Source of the DNA: Paracoccus sediminis
Lineage (GTDB): Bacteria; Pseudomonadota; Alphaproteobacteria; Rhodobacterales; Rhodobacteraceae
DNA: 64,000 bases
NCBI RefSeq assembly: GCF_900188295.1
Contig: NZ_FZNM01000007.1
Coordinates: forward strand, 1 to 64,000
Direction of reading: 5' to 3'
The first letter of the stretch is position 1. Every line of letters begins with the position of its first letter. Positions 46,049 through 56,050 of this stretch are shown here, in pieces. Below the pieces are notes generated by a model. The model was given only the letters and a program-made list of their open reading frames with translations, was not told where the DNA came from and did no database searches. The position numbers and the translations under genes were made by a program.

Positions 46049-47232
46049 CGGACAGGCGGGCCTTTCTGATCGTGATGGACAGCGTCGGCATCGGCGGCGC
46101 GCCGGACGCCGACCAATTCTTCAACGACGGTCTGCCCGATTCCGGGGCCAATACCGTGGGCCACATCGCACAGGCGCAGGCGTTGAACATGCCGCATCTG
46201 GGACGGCTGGGGCTTGGTGCGGCGGTCAGGCTGGCATCAGGCCAGGATGCGCCGGGGCTGATGGTCAATCCGCAAGGGCTGTGGGGGGCGGCGACCGAGA
46301 TGTCGCGCGGCAAGGACACGCCGACGGGGCATTGGGAAATTGCCGGCGTCCCGGTGCCCTGGGACTGGCATTATTTTCCTGACACGACCCCGGCCTTTCC
46401 GCCCGAGGTGTCGGCGCGCATCTGCGAATTGGCTGGAACCACGGGGATCCTTGCGAACTGCCACGCTTCGGGAACCCAGGTGATCGAGGATTTCGGCGCC
46501 GAACACCTCCGCACCGGGTGGCCGATCTGCTATACCTCGGTGGACAGCGTGGTGCAGATCGCCGCGCACGAGGATCGCTTTGGCCTGGACCGCCTGATCG
46601 CGCTGTGCCGATCGCTGGCGCCGATGCTGCACGCGATGCGCGTGGGGCGGGTCATCGCGCGGCCCTTCGTGGGCGGCGGCCCCGGCGATTTCCGCCGCAC
46701 CGGAAACCGCCGCGATTTCGCCATCGCCCCGCCGGGCCGCACGATCCTGGACATCGCGCAGGGGGCGGGGCGCGTGACCCATGCCATCGGCAAGATCGGC
46801 GACATCTTCAGCCATCGCGGCATCGCCCATCTGCACAAGGGCAAATCCGATGCGGATCTGGCCGAACATCTGGTCCGTCTTGGCGCCGACGCCGAACCGG
46901 GCAGCCTGACCATGGCGAACTTTGTCGAATTCGACACGAATTTCGGCCACCGCCGCGACGTTCCCGGCTATGCGGCGCAGCTGGAATGGTTCGACGGTGT
47001 GGCAGGACGGTTCCTTGATGCGCTGCGGCCCGGCGATCTGGCGATCTTCACCGCCGATCATGGCAACGACCCGTCCTGGCACGGCACCGACCACACCCGC
47101 GAACGGGTTCCCGTCGTGGGCCACGGGGTCGGTCCGCAGGAAGTCGGGCTGGTGGGGTTCAGCGACATCGGCGCCTCGGTTCTGGCGCATCTGGATCTGC
47201 CCGCGCCCGATCATGGAAGGTCTTTCCTGTGA
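46045..47232 (+). CDS. deoB: Phosphopentomutase
   Basis: A 395-residue metalloenzyme that moves phosphate between C1 and C5 of ribose and deoxyribose. Seen are VMDSVGIGGAPDADQFFNDG and FTADHGNDPSWHGTDHTRER, the two-metal site typical of the alkaline phosphatase superfamily. The GTG start at 46045 overlaps the deoA stop; no ATG fits the conserved N-terminus. It links DeoA and Add products to central metabolism. A deoC aldolase gene is not nearby. Confidence 0.94.
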   Translation: MTDRRAFLIVMDSVGIGGAPDADQFFNDGLPDSGANTVGHIAQAQALNMPHLGRLGLGAAVRLASGQDAPGLMVNPQGLWGAATEMSRGKDTPTGHWEIAGVPVPWDWHYFPDTTPAFPPEVSARICELAGTTGILANCHASGTQVIEDFGAEHLRTGWPICYTSVDSVVQIAAHEDRFGLDRLIALCRSLAPMLHAMRVGRVIARPFVGGGPGDFRRTGNRRDFAIAPPGRTILDIAQGAGRVTHAIGKIGDIFSHRGIAHLHKGKSDADLAEHLVRLGADAEPGSLTMANFVEFDTNFGHRRDVPGYAAQLEWFDGVAGRFLDALRPGDLAIFTADHGNDPSWHGTDHTRERVPVVGHGVGPQEVGLVGFSDIGASVLAHLDLPAPDHGRSFL

Positions 47233-48188
47233 AAAAGATCGAATTGCACCTGCATCTGGAAGGCGCGGCCCCGCCCGGATTCATTCAGGGACTGGCGGCG
47301 GACAAGGGCGCGGACCTGACCGGGGTTTTCGACGAACGGGGCAACTATGCCTATGACGGCTTTGACGGCTTCCTGCGCTGCTACGAGGCCGCGACAAGCG
47401 TGCTGCAAACGCCGCGGGACTATGCCCGCCTGTTGGCCGAGGTTCTGGAACGGTCCGCCGAACAGGGCGTGATCTATACCGAACTGTTCGTTTCGCCCGA
47501 ATTCTGCGGCGGCGGCGACCTGTCGGCCTGGCGCGACTATCTGGCCGCGATGACCGAGGCTGCCGACATGGCGCGCGGCCACGGCATCGAGAGCCGCGCG
47601 ATCCTGACCGCCATCCGCCATTTCGGCCCCGACCGCGCGCGAAAGACCGCGATCTGCGCCGCCGAGACCGCTGGGCCTTGGGTCACGGGCTTTGGCATGG
47701 GCGGGGCCGAGTCGGTGGGACGGGCGACCGATTACGCCTGGTCCTTCGACTGCGCGCATGAGGCGGGGCTGGGCCTGACCTGTCACGCCGGCGAATGGGG
47801 CGGACCGGACAGCATCCGCGACGCCTTGGCTCTGGGTTGCACGCGCATCGGCCATGGGGTGCGGGCGGTCGACGACCCGGCCTTGGTCCGCGATCTGGCG
47901 CGAACCGGCGTGACACTGGAGGTCTGCCCCGGATCGAACGTCGCGCTTGGCGTCTATCCATCCTGGCCTGCCCATCCCATCGCAAGGCTGGCCGATGCGG
48001 GGGTGCGCGTGACCGTGTCCACCGACGACCCGCCGTTCTTTCACACGACGATGCGTCACGAATACGACCGTCTTGCCGATGCCTTCGGTTGGGGCGATAC
48101 GGAATTCACACAGATCAACCGCTGGGCCGCCGAGGCCGCCTTTTGCGATCCGGCGACCCGCGACCGGCTTTTGAAGGAGTTTCCGTGA
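47229..48188 (+). CDS. add: Adenosine deaminase
   Basis: A 319-residue TIM-barrel hydrolase that turns adenosine to inosine. Metal and catalytic residues appear in [41 protein letters not shown] and [15 protein letters not shown]. The protein is slightly shorter than E. coli Add; some proteins of this size act on adenine instead, but HAGE and STDDP fit adenosine deaminase. The GTG start overlaps the deoB stop by four bases, and upp starts within its own stop. Confidence 0.9.
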   Translation: MKKIELHLHLEGAAPPGFIQGLAADKGADLTGVFDERGNYAYDGFDGFLRCYEAATSVLQTPRDYARLLAEVLERSAEQGVIYTELFVSPEFCGGGDLSAWRDYLAAMTEAADMARGHGIESRAILTAIRHFGPDRARKTAICAAETAGPWVTGFGMGGAESVGRATDYAWSFDCAHEAGLGLTCHAGEWGGPDSIRDALALGCTRIGHGVRAVDDPALVRDLARTGVTLEVCPGSNVALGVYPSWPAHPIARLADAGVRVTVSTDDPPFFHTTMRHEYDRLADAFGWGDTEFTQINRWAAEAAFCDPATRDRLLKEFP

Positions 48189-48817
48189 CCCAGCACCTGA
48201 CCGTCATCGACCACCCGCTTGTCCAGCACAAGCTGACGATCATGCGGAAAAAGAACGTCTCGACGGCCGGCTTTCGCCGCCTGCTTCGGGAAATCAGCCT
48301 GCTGCTGGCCTATGAGGTGACGCGCGAGCTGGAACTGACCAGCACTCGGATCGAGACGCCGCTGTGCGCGATGGACGCCCCCACGCTGGAAGGGAAAAAG
48401 CTTGCCCTGATTTCCATTCTGCGGGCGGGGAACGGGCTTCTGGATGGCATTCTGGAGATGATTCCGTCGGCCCGAGTCGGGTTCGTGGGCCTGTATCGCA
48501 ATCCCGAAACGCTGCGGCCGGTCGAATATTACTGCAAGGTGCCCAAGGAACTGGACGCCCGGCTGACCATTGTCGTCGATCCGATGCTGGCCACCGGCAA
48601 CTCGTCGGTCGCGGCCATCGACATGCTGAAGGCGCGGGGGGCGACAAACCTGCGTTTCCTGTGCCTTCTGGCCGCGCCTGAAGGTGTGGGACGGATGCGG
48701 CAGGCCCATCCCGACGTGCCGATCTTCACGGCGGCGCTGGATGAGCGGCTGGACGATCACGGCTATATCGTGCCGGGCCTGGGGGATGCAGGCGACCGGA
48801 TGTTCGGCACGAAGTGA
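48185..48817 (+). CDS. upp: Uracil phosphoribosyltransferase
   Basis: A 210-residue salvage enzyme making UMP from uracil and PRPP. Seen are [39 protein letters not shown] and the PRPP loop [12 protein letters not shown]; the C-terminus [13 protein letters not shown] is the uracil-binding end. The GTG at 48185 overlaps the add stop. It completes the route from cytidine via uridine or deoxyuridine to UMP begun by cdd and deoA. Small GC hairpins follow the stop without a clear T run. Confidence 0.95.
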   Translation: MTQHLTVIDHPLVQHKLTIMRKKNVSTAGFRRLLREISLLLAYEVTRELELTSTRIETPLCAMDAPTLEGKKLALISILRAGNGLLDGILEMIPSARVGFVGLYRNPETLRPVEYYCKVPKELDARLTIVVDPMLATGNSSVAAIDMLKARGATNLRFLCLLAAPEGVGRMRQAHPDVPIFTAALDERLDDHGYIVPGLGDAGDRMFGTK

Positions 48818-48885
48818 CGGGTATTAACCCGGACTTCAGGCTTTCGGCCTAGGTGTGATTCGTGGAATCGAATTGCAGGTGGCCG

Positions 48886-49866
48886 ATGCGGATCTTGGGT
48901 GGGATGGTGCTGGTGCTTCTGCTGCCGGGGGGGCTGATGGCCGCGCCGGAACCGCCCCCGCCCGGCGATTATCCGGGGGCGCAATACATCGACCGCACCG
49001 GCTGCGTCTTCGTCCGGCAGGAAAGCGGCTGGGTGCCGCGCGTTGACGGGCAGGACGCGCCCATTTGCGGCTTCCCGCCCAGCCAGTCCGCCCAGCCGGC
49101 GCCACAGGATGCCCCGGCGCCATCGCCTGAATCCATTCTGGCCGATGTGCTGTCCCAAGGCTTGCGGTCGGGCGATCTGCTCACGGATCCCCCCGCCGAG
49201 CCTTTGGCGCAGGTTGCTCCGGATCCTGCGCAGGCCGATCTGGATGCTGCCCTTGCAAAACAGATCGAACTGGATGCCCGATTGCGCAACGCGATGACCG
49301 GCGGCGCGCCGGACGGGCTTTGCGCCAGGTTAGGCTATCGCAATGGGGGCGGCAGCGCGCCCATTGTGGGCGGCGATGTTACGCAGGGCTTGTGCCCCGG
49401 CATGACGGCGACCGATCCGGCGCCCCGCATTGTCGCGGCCGCGTCCCCGACGCCGGTTATCGCGCTTCCGGCGCCAGAGGGAGAGGCGGTGGCCGAAACC
49501 CGTACCGCGAGGCCTCGTCCCCAGGCCACCATGCCCACGCGGCGCAGCCTGGCTGTTTCCGAAAAGCCCGCCCCGGTCGCCGCACGCCGGCCGGCGGCTC
49601 CGCAGGCCGAGCGGCAATCCCTGGTCGAGATGATCCCGGCCAATGCCCGCTATGTGCAGATTGGCACCTATGGGGACGACGGAAATGCCCTGGCGGCCCT
49701 GCGGCGCTTGTCGCAACTGGGCTATCGCACCGCCCAGAGCCGGGAATCGAGGGATGGCGGAACACGCAAGGCGATCCTGGCCGGGCCTTTCGGGGATCGG
49801 CAGGCGCTTGTGTCGGCGCTGACACGGTTGCGGGCAAGCGGCTATCCTCGGGCCGTGGCGCGATAG
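48886..49866 (+). CDS. SPOR-domain cell envelope protein
   Basis: A 326-residue exported protein. Residues 1-22 form a signal peptide (MRILGGMVLVLLLPGGLMAA). A long Pro/Ala-rich linker follows, with two cysteine-containing segments (RTGCVFVR, DAPICGFPP) that may form a disulphide. The last 70 residues (YVQIGTYGDDGNALAALRRL to LRASGYPRAV) are a SPOR domain, which binds septal peptidoglycan lacking stem peptides. ATG 48886 follows AGGTGG; a GTG 24 bases upstream would spoil the signal peptide. A role in division or wall turnover is inferred from the domain. Confidence 0.82.
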   Translation: MRILGGMVLVLLLPGGLMAAPEPPPPGDYPGAQYIDRTGCVFVRQESGWVPRVDGQDAPICGFPPSQSAQPAPQDAPAPSPESILADVLSQGLRSGDLLTDPPAEPLAQVAPDPAQADLDAALAKQIELDARLRNAMTGGAPDGLCARLGYRNGGGSAPIVGGDVTQGLCPGMTATDPAPRIVAAASPTPVIALPAPEGEAVAETRTARPRPQATMPTRRSLAVSEKPAPVAARRPAAPQAERQSLVEMIPANARYVQIGTYGDDGNALAALRRLSQLGYRTAQSRESRDGGTRKAILAGPFGDRQALVSALTRLRASGYPRAVAR

Positions 49867-49882
49867 ACCATCACGGATATGC

Positions 49883-49902
49883 AAAAGGGGCGCGAACGCC
49901 CC
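49883..49902 (-). terminator. Rho-independent terminator of the 46-residue protein gene
   Basis: On the minus strand GGGGCG-TTCG-CGCCCC is followed by TTTT, 24 bases beyond the stop of the small gene. The hairpin may also block transcription coming from the SPOR gene. Confidence 0.75.
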
Positions 49903-49926
49903 CGGAATTCCTGCTGGTGATCCGTG

Positions 49927-50067
49927 TCAGGCGGCGCGGCGTGTCTCGATCGCGTGCACCACCTCGTCGCGGGTGAAATACGCGAACATCTGATCCAGCA
50001 CGGCATCGGCATCGGCCTGCGGCTTGCGGGCGCTGATGGAAACAGGTTGTGCGGCAGTCTGGGTCAT
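49927..50067 (-). CDS. Small conserved hypothetical protein
   Basis: A 46-residue protein starting MTQTAAQPVSISARKPQADA and ending HAIETRRAA. The helical middle (DAVLDQMFAYFTRDEVVHA) is amphipathic. No known domain is recognised. The case for a real gene rests on its own terminator directly downstream, an ATG with an AAGA-containing upstream region, and isolation between two well-defined genes. An upstream extension in frame is arginine-rich and unlikely to be translated. Confidence 0.5.
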   Translation of the reverse strand: MTQTAAQPVSISARKPQADADAVLDQMFAYFTRDEVVHAIETRRAA

Positions 50068-50187
50068 GTTTCTGTCTTTCGGGTCAGTGTGTTCCCCCGT
50101 CCAGTCAGATAGGCGCCGTGCCGCGCCCCGTCCACCACCGCAACGCTGCGTCATGGCCCACCGCAAGGCAGCCATGCAGCGGACGCA

Positions 50188-51432
50188 TCAGCCGATCATC
50201 ACCATGCGGTGCTTTTTCCGGCCGACCGAAACCTTGAGACCATCGCCGATCAGCGCCGCGTCCACCGCCATCTGCGGATCCGACACCGCCTGATTGTTCA
50301 GCCGCAGACCGCCCTCGGCGACCAGGCGCTTGGCCTCCTTGCCCGATGCGGTGATGCCGGTCTGCACCAGCAGCTGCGCCACGGTCAGGCCGCCCGACAA
50401 CGCATCCGCACCGATGGTCGCCACCTCCAGATCGCCGCCGGCGCCGCCCTGCTCGAACACCTCGCGCGCCGTGGCCTCGGCGCTTGCGGCGGCATCGGCG
50501 CCATGCAGCAGGGCCGTGACCTCGTTGGCCAAGCGCACCTTGGCCTCGTTAATTTCGGATCCTTGCAGGGCGCCCAGGCGGTCGCATTCGTCCACCGGCA
50601 ATTCGGTGTACAGCTTAAGGAACCGGCCCACGTCGGCATCCGTCGTGTTGCGCCAGAACTGCCAGAAGTCATAGGGCGACAGCATCGCCCCGTTCAGCCA
50701 GACCGCGCCGCCCGCCGACTTGCCCATCTTGCGCCCGTCGCTGGTCGTCAGCAGCGGCGAGGTCAGCCCCCAGACCACCGCGTCATCGACCCGCCGGGTC
50801 AGGTCGATGCCGTTGACGATATTGCCCCACTGGTCCGACCCGCCCATCTGCAACCGGCAGCCGTAACGGCGGTGCAGTTCCAGGAAATCATAGGCTTGCA
50901 GAATCATATAGTTGAATTCCAGAAAGGACAGCGACTGTTCGCGGTCCAGCCGGGATTTCACCGATTCGAAGGACAGCATCCGGTTGACGCTGAAATGCCG
51001 GCCGATGTCGCGCAGGAATTCGAGATAGTTCAGCCCGTCCAGCCATTCGGCATTGTTCAGCATGGTGGCCGCACCGTCGCCATAGGTCAGGTAGCGGGCA
51101 AAGACCTGCTGCATGCCGTCGATGTTCGACTGGATCGCCGCATCGTCCAGCAAGGGCCGTTCCTCGGACCGGAAGGACGGATCGCCCACCTTGGTCGTGC
51201 CGCCGCCCATCAGCGTGATCGGGCGGTTGCCGGTCTTCTGGAACCAGCGCAGCATCATGATGTTCAGCAGATGGCCCACATGCAGCGACGCCGCCGTCGC
51301 GTCATAGCCGATATAGGCCGTGACCGGCCCCTCCAGCAGCGCCCCATCCAGTCCCGCATAGTCCGTGCAGTCGGCGACATAGCCGCGCTCGAACATCACG
51401 CGCAGGAAATCGGACTTGGGCTGAAAGGTCAT
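50188..51432 (-). CDS. tyrS: Tyrosine-tRNA ligase
   Basis: A 414-residue class I synthetase. The HIGH motif is HVGH (51-54) in [18 protein letters not shown], the KMSKS loop is [10 protein letters not shown], and tyrosine recognition includes AYIGYDATA and [12 protein letters not shown]. The C-terminal S4 RNA-binding domain ends the chain ([20 protein letters not shown]). The ATG at 51432 gives the family's start; a longer frame upstream overlaps the divergent promoter region and is rejected. It is divergent from anmK. Confidence 0.95.
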   Translation of the reverse strand: MTFQPKSDFLRVMFERGYVADCTDYAGLDGALLEGPVTAYIGYDATAASLHVGHLLNIMMLRWFQKTGNRPITLMGGGTTKVGDPSFRSEERPLLDDAAIQSNIDGMQQVFARYLTYGDGAATMLNNAEWLDGLNYLEFLRDIGRHFSVNRMLSFESVKSRLDREQSLSFLEFNYMILQAYDFLELHRRYGCRLQMGGSDQWGNIVNGIDLTRRVDDAVVWGLTSPLLTTSDGRKMGKSAGGAVWLNGAMLSPYDFWQFWRNTTDADVGRFLKLYTELPVDECDRLGALQGSEINEAKVRLANEVTALLHGADAAASAEATAREVFEQGGAGGDLEVATIGADALSGGLTVAQLLVQTGITASGKEAKRLVAEGGLRLNNQAVSDPQMAVDAALIGDGLKVSVGRKKHRMVMIG

Positions 51433-51491
51433 GGGCTTCTTCCTTCTGGTCGGCGCGGATATACCGGCTGGGGCAGGCAAGGGAAAGCGCG

Positions 51492-52613
51492 ATGATCCGG
51501 GTTCTGGGAATGATGTCGGGCACCTCGATGGACGGGGTGGACGCGGCGGTGATCGAAACGGACGGGGTGCGGATCGGCGGATTTGGGCGCCATGCGTATC
51601 GGGCCTATTCCGACAATGAATCGGCCACGCTGCACGCGGCCCTGGGCCGCTGGCCCGACGAGCCGGGGGTGATGGACGCTGCCGAGATCTCGGTCGCGAG
51701 CCATGCGGCGCTGGCCGCCGATTTCCCCGAGGCCGATCTGATCGGCTATCACGGCCAGACGCTGGCCCACGATCCGCACGGCCGGGGAACGCATCAGGCG
51801 GGCGACGGCGCCCTGCTGGCGCGGTTGGCGGTCCGCCCGGTGGTATGGGATTTCCGCAGCGAGGATGTCCGCCAAGGCGGCGAAGGCGCGCCGCTGGCGC
51901 CGTTCTTTCACTGGGCCTGCGCGGATTGGGCCGTGGGGCAGGGGCATCTGCCCGCGCAGCCTGTCGCCTTTCTGAACCTGGGCGGGGTCGGCAACATCAC
52001 CTGGGTCGATCCCGCCGCCCCCGCGCCTGAATCGCCGGGCGCCTGCCTGGCCTTCGACACCGGACCTGCGAATGCACCGATCAACGACCTGGTGCGGCGC
52101 AGGCATCGCCGCAGCCATGACAAGGACGGGGAACTGGCCAAGGCAGGCAGGGCGGATGATGCGCTTGTGGCCGATTTCCTGCGCCATCCGTATTTCAACC
52201 GTCAGCCGCCCAAATCGCTGGACCGCGACCAGTTCGCCGATCTCGACCCTGCCGTTGCGCCGCTGAGCGATGCGGACGCCGCAGCCACGCTGGTTGCCGT
52301 CCTGGCTGGCGCGGTGGCTTCGGGCTTTCGCTGGTTGCCGTCGATGCCGTCCGTTTTGCTGGTCTGCGGCGGCGGGCGGCGCAACCCCGTCATCATGGCG
52401 CGGCTGGCCGAGGCCGTGCCCTGCGAGGTCCGCCCGGTCGAGGCCGCCGGTCTGGACGGCGACATGCTGGAGGCGCAGGCCTTTGGCTGGCTGGCCGCGC
52501 GGGTGATGCGGGGCCTGCCAACGTCGGGTCCGACCACGACCGGGGTTTCCGCCCCCTGCTGCGGCGGACGCATCAGCCAGCCGCGCGGCCGATTTTTTCC
52601 GACGCGCCCTTGA
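51492..52613 (+). CDS. anmK: Anhydro-N-acetylmuramic acid kinase
   Basis: A 373-residue sugar kinase that recycles 1,6-anhydro-MurNAc from peptidoglycan turnover. Seen are the ATP-binding [35 protein letters not shown] stretch, [15 protein letters not shown] and [13 protein letters not shown]. Length is typical. The last 30 residues ([20 protein letters not shown]) look slightly different from the usual end but keep the TTGV motif near the family C-terminus. The gene stands alone between tyrS and the tRNA-Asp pair. Confidence 0.92.
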   Translation: MIRVLGMMSGTSMDGVDAAVIETDGVRIGGFGRHAYRAYSDNESATLHAALGRWPDEPGVMDAAEISVASHAALAADFPEADLIGYHGQTLAHDPHGRGTHQAGDGALLARLAVRPVVWDFRSEDVRQGGEGAPLAPFFHWACADWAVGQGHLPAQPVAFLNLGGVGNITWVDPAAPAPESPGACLAFDTGPANAPINDLVRRRHRRSHDKDGELAKAGRADDALVADFLRHPYFNRQPPKSLDRDQFADLDPAVAPLSDADAAATLVAVLAGAVASGFRWLPSMPSVLLVCGGGRRNPVIMARLAEAVPCEVRPVEAAGLDGDMLEAQAFGWLAARVMRGLPTSGPTTTGVSAPCCGGRISQPRGRFFPTRP

Positions 52614-52681
52614 CGGGGGCGCACGGTCTGCGTAAACCGCCCCTCACCCCGGCGGGCGATACGGCCGGGGAAGGTGAGTGT

Positions 52682-52758
52682 GCGGTTGTAGCTCAGTTGG
52701 TTAGAGTACCGGCCTGTCACGCCGGGGGTCGCGGGTTCGAGCCCCGTCAACCGCGCCA
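52682..52758 (+). tRNA. tRNA-Asp (anticodon GUC), copy 1
   Basis: Starts GCGGTTGTAGCTCAG and ends CAACCGC-G-CCA with encoded CCA. The anticodon loop CTGTCAC gives GUC. The full cloverleaf is intact over 77 bases. Confidence 0.96.
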
Positions 52759-52781
52759 CCACCCTTCGCCCATGATATAGC

Positions 52782-52858
52782 GCGGTTGTAGCTCAGTTGG
52801 TTAGAGTACCGGCCTGTCACGCCGGGGGTCGCGGGTTCGAGCCCCGTCAACCGCGCCA
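52782..52858 (+). tRNA. tRNA-Asp (anticodon GUC), copy 2
   Basis: Identical to copy 1 over all 77 bases and placed exactly 100 bases later, with a 23-base spacer. The pair is probably one transcript. Confidence 0.96.
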
Positions 52859-52997
52859 TTTCCTCGTATGATCGGTGTCCGCAGGCCTTGCCTGGGTTGT
52901 CCGGACGTTCCCGGAATTGGCGCCAGCGTGAACGCGCGGGTTGAAGCATGGGCCGGGATGGGTCATGTCGTCGGGGACAAACCGCAGGGTGACTGTT

Positions 52998-54263
52998 ATG
53001 ACCGATCATGACGATGCAACGGCGCTGATCGCGCAGATGGGCGAAGACGCGCGCGCGGCGGCGATCGAACTGGCTCAGGCGTCGTCCGAACAAAAGCGGC
53101 TGGCCCTGAACGGCGCGGCGGATGCGATCAGCCGCCGGCGTGCCGACATTCTTGCCGCAAACGACAAGGACATGCGGTTCGGTCGCGACAAGGGGCTGGC
53201 CGATTCGATGCTTGACAGGCTGCGTCTGGATGCCGACCGCCTGCGCGGGATCGACGAAGGCCTGCGCGCCGTGGCGGGCCAACCCGATCCGGTGGGCGAG
53301 ATCGTGGCCGAATGGGATCGGCCGAACGGGCTGCATATCCAGCGTGTGCGGACCCCCATCGGCGTGATCGGCGTGATTTACGAAAGCCGTCCGAACGTCA
53401 CGGCCGACGCGGGCGCGCTGGCGCTGAAATCGGGCAATGCGGTGATCCTGCGCGGCGGATCGGAAAGCCTGCATTCCAGCGGCGCGATCCATGCCTGCAT
53501 GGTCGACGGCCTGCGCCAGGCGGGCTTGCCCGAGACCGCGATCCAGCTTGTGCCGACACGCGACCGCGCGGCTGTCACCGCCATGCTGCAAGCCCAGGGG
53601 CTGATCGACGTGATCGTTCCCCGCGGCGGCAAGGGCCTGGTGGGGCTTGTCCGGGACCAGGCGCGCGTGCCGGTCTTTGCGCATCTGGAAGGCATCTGCC
53701 ACATCTATGTGGACCGCGACGCCGACCCGGCCAAGGCGCCGCGGGTCGTGCTGAATGCCAAGACCCGGCGCACCGGCGTCTGCGGCGCGGCGGAATGCCT
53801 GCTGATCGACCGGTCCTATCCCGAAGCGCAGCGTCAGGCCCTGATGCAGGCGCTCATCGAGGCCGGGGTCGAGGTCCGGGCCGACGGCGATCTGGCCCGC
53901 ATCCCCGGCACCGTCATGGCCGAGCCGGACGATTTCGGACGCGAGTTCCTGGACATGATTATCGCGGCCAGGCTGGTCGATGGCGTGGACGAGGCGATCG
54001 CCCATATCCGCCGCCATGGCAGCCAGCACACCGAATCGATCCTGACCGAAAACGACGCGACCGCGCAGCGGTTTTTCAGCGGCCTGGACAGCGCCATCCT
54101 GATGCGCAACGCCTCGACCCAGTTCGCGGATGGGGGGGAATTCGGCATGGGCGCGGAAATCGGCATCGCCACGGGCAAGCTGCACGCGCGCGGGCCGGTC
54201 GGGGCCGAACAGCTGACCAGTTTCAAGTATCTGGTGACGGGCGACGGGACGATCCGGGCGTAA
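52998..54263 (+). CDS. proA: Gamma-glutamyl phosphate reductase
   Basis: A 421-residue NADPH-dependent enzyme of proline synthesis. Family segments: [59 protein letters not shown], and the catalytic cysteine in [34 protein letters not shown] closes the protein. ATG 52998 gives the usual N-terminus ([20 protein letters not shown]); the ribosome binding site is weak and upstream ATGs exist in frame. proB is not adjacent. Confidence 0.94.
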   Translation: MTDHDDATALIAQMGEDARAAAIELAQASSEQKRLALNGAADAISRRRADILAANDKDMRFGRDKGLADSMLDRLRLDADRLRGIDEGLRAVAGQPDPVGEIVAEWDRPNGLHIQRVRTPIGVIGVIYESRPNVTADAGALALKSGNAVILRGGSESLHSSGAIHACMVDGLRQAGLPETAIQLVPTRDRAAVTAMLQAQGLIDVIVPRGGKGLVGLVRDQARVPVFAHLEGICHIYVDRDADPAKAPRVVLNAKTRRTGVCGAAECLLIDRSYPEAQRQALMQALIEAGVEVRADGDLARIPGTVMAEPDDFGREFLDMIIAARLVDGVDEAIAHIRRHGSQHTESILTENDATAQRFFSGLDSAILMRNASTQFADGGEFGMGAEIGIATGKLHARGPVGAEQLTSFKYLVTGDGTIRA

Positions 54264-54270
54264 GGCCGGA

Positions 54271-54894
54271 TCAAAAGGCGATCTCGGCGCCCTTGTCATC
54301 CAGTTCCCATGCGGCGCGGCGGCCGCCATCGGCCAAGGCCTCGGCAAGCAGGGGGAAATGAACCTCGGACGGCAGGGGGCTGCGGCGGCCGTCTCCTCCC
54401 AGCCAGGCCCACAGGGACGGGTCGGCCTTGGTGCGGTCCGCCTGGGCCACCAGACGCCAGCCCGCAGCGCCGTGCAGGATCGTGACCTTTCCCCCCCAAG
54501 GCATCGCGGTTTCCAGGCACATCATGGCCAGCAGGATCATGCGCAGTTCGGCGCGCGAAAAATCGCCCTGCGCATCCAGATCGACCTGCATCCGTCCCTG
54601 GGCCGAGAACCCGTCGAGCAGTTGCGCCAGCCCCGTATGCGACATCCGCTGGTCGCCCTGGACCTGACCAAAGGCCACGCGGAAAATCTGGATGCGCGCA
54701 CGGGCCGACGATACGCTTTCCGCGATCAGCTTCAATTCCGGGCTGGCGTCGATTCCGGGAAAATCGGGCGACATTTCCAGCAGTTCGACACCGTTGCCGA
54801 TGGCCCCCAGGGGCGATACGAGGTCATGGCACAGCCGCGACCCCAGCAGTTGCGACAGTTCGCCCGATGCGATGCGCGTTGTATCCTGGATCAT
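54271..54894 (-). CDS. chpT: Histidine phosphotransferase ChpT
   Basis: A 207-residue protein that passes phosphate from CckA to CtrA and CpdR in the alphaproteobacterial cell-cycle relay. The phosphoaccepting helix contains GSRLCHDLVSPLGAIGNGVE with H23; a degenerate HATPase-like domain follows (ELRMILLAMMCLETAMPWGG). The order and length match ChpT rather than other Hpt proteins. In Rhodobacteraceae the relay controls motility and gene transfer agents. It is divergent from a DUF3553 gene and convergent with proA. Confidence 0.85.
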   Translation of the reverse strand: MIQDTTRIASGELSQLLGSRLCHDLVSPLGAIGNGVELLEMSPDFPGIDASPELKLIAESVSSARARIQIFRVAFGQVQGDQRMSHTGLAQLLDGFSAQGRMQVDLDAQGDFSRAELRMILLAMMCLETAMPWGGKVTILHGAAGWRLVAQADRTKADPSLWAWLGGDGRRSPLPSEVHFPLLAEALADGGRRAAWELDDKGAEIAF

Positions 54895-54933
54895 GCGACG
54901 TTACCTTTCCAGTGACAGGCAGGGGATGCCGCC

Positions 54934-55113
54934 GTGAACGAGATCCTGGAGCCCGGAATGATCGTCCGCCATCCCGGCGCCCCCGAATGGGGCACCGGCC
55001 AGGTGCAGTCGCGTATCGGCGACCGCATCACGGTCAACTTTGCCGAGGCGGGAAAGCAGGTCATCGATGGAAAACGGGTTTCGCTGGACATCGTGTGGTC
55101 GCATGGCGGCTAG
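54934..55113 (+). CDS. DUF3553 small protein
   Basis: A 59-residue protein reading MNEILEPGMIVRHPGAPEWG, then TGQVQSRIGDRITVNFAEAGKQ. This matches DUF3553, a short beta-rich domain also seen in UvrD-like helicase tails (the CarD/Tudor-like pattern G-V-RHP-x-WG-x-G-V). The start is GTG at 54934, or ATG at 54958 if the first eight residues are not made. It lies between chpT and olsB; its role is unknown. Confidence 0.72.
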   Translation: MNEILEPGMIVRHPGAPEWGTGQVQSRIGDRITVNFAEAGKQVIDGKRVSLDIVWSHGG

Positions 55114-55240
55114 GGCGTTCATGCCGACACATTTGCAACCAATGATTGTTTCATGCAAGATGTGACGCATGGTCATCTGCGCCAAACCCCTGTGGCTGCG
55201 GCGCTGTTGCAATGGCGTCCTCGGCCCCCTAGAGAGACGC

Positions 55241-56050
55241 ATGATGCCCCGATCCGCCGCTGCCCGCATGACGACCGACCCGTCCCTTTTCGACATTCGC
55301 CTGGCGACGTCGGACCAGGATCTGTTGGCCGCCCAACGCCTGCGCTATCGCGTCTTTGTCGAGGAATTGGGCGGCGACGGTCCTCTGGTGGATCATGATC
55401 TGCGTCTGGAACGCGATGAATTCGACGCGGTGGTCGATCATCTGTGCCTGATCGACAATCGTCGGTTTCCGGGCGATCTGGATCATGTTGTCGGCGTCTA
55501 TCGCCTGTTGCGCGGGGATCGTGCCGCGGACTTCGGCAGGTTCTATTGCGATGCCGAATACGATCTTGAACCCATGCGCCGGTGCGGCAGGCCGGTTCTG
55601 GAACTGGGGCGGTCCTGTGTCGATCCCGCGCTTCGCGGCGGGTCCGGGATGTTCCTGTTGTGGAATGCGCTGGCCGATTACGTCTTGGACCACGGGATCG
55701 AGATCCTGTTCGGCGTGGCCAGTTTCCACGGCACCGATCCAGCGATGCTGGCGCCGTCGCTGTCCTGGCTGCATCATCACCATCTGGCACCCGACGGCCT
55801 GCGGCCCACGGCCTTGCCCGCAGGCTATCAGCGCATGGACCTGATCCCCGCCGACCGGCTGGACCGGCGCGAGGCCTTGATCGGGATGCCCGCGCTGATA
55901 AAGGCCTATCTGAGGCTGGGCGGCATGGTGGGCGACGGGGCCTTCATCGACCGCGCCTTCAACACCACGGACGTCTTTTTGCTGATGGACACGGCCGCGA
56001 TGTCGGATAAGCACCGCCAGTTCTATGAAAGCCGCTGGCAACCGCAATGA
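55241..56050 (+). CDS. olsB: Ornithine N-acyltransferase (lyso-ornithine lipid synthesis)
   Basis: A 269-residue GNAT-like acyltransferase that adds a 3-hydroxyacyl chain to ornithine, first step to phosphorus-free ornithine lipids. Seen are LLAAQRLRYRVFVEELGGDG, VVGVYRLLRGDRAADFG, LELGRSCVDPALRGGSGMFL and FGVASFHGTDPAMLAPSLSW. Start choice is uncertain: ATG at 55241, 55244 or 55268. The stop overlaps olsA (ATGA), the usual pairing. No Pho box could be seen upstream. Confidence 0.9.
   Translation: MMPRSAAARMTTDPSLFDIRLATSDQDLLAAQRLRYRVFVEELGGDGPLVDHDLRLERDEFDAVVDHLCLIDNRRFPGDLDHVVGVYRLLRGDRAADFGRFYCDAEYDLEPMRRCGRPVLELGRSCVDPALRGGSGMFLLWNALADYVLDHGIEILFGVASFHGTDPAMLAPSLSWLHHHHLAPDGLRPTALPAGYQRMDLIPADRLDRREALIGMPALIKAYLRLGGMVGDGAFIDRAFNTTDVFLLMDTAAMSDKHRQFYESRWQPQ

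Noticed and set aside
49120..49170. CRISPR-like or tandem repeats in the Pro/Ala linker regions of exported proteins
   Set aside because: Only low-complexity codon repetition; no regular direct repeats with unique spacers occur anywhere in the window.
52604..52622. GCGCCC/GGGCGC inverted repeat after anmK as a terminator
   Set aside because: No T run follows and the stem overlaps the last codons of anmK.
55114..55240. TTTGCAAC near 55135 as an ScfR box or a Pho box for olsB
   Set aside because: Only a single imperfect octamer without a partner, and no CTGTCAT repeats of a Pho box.
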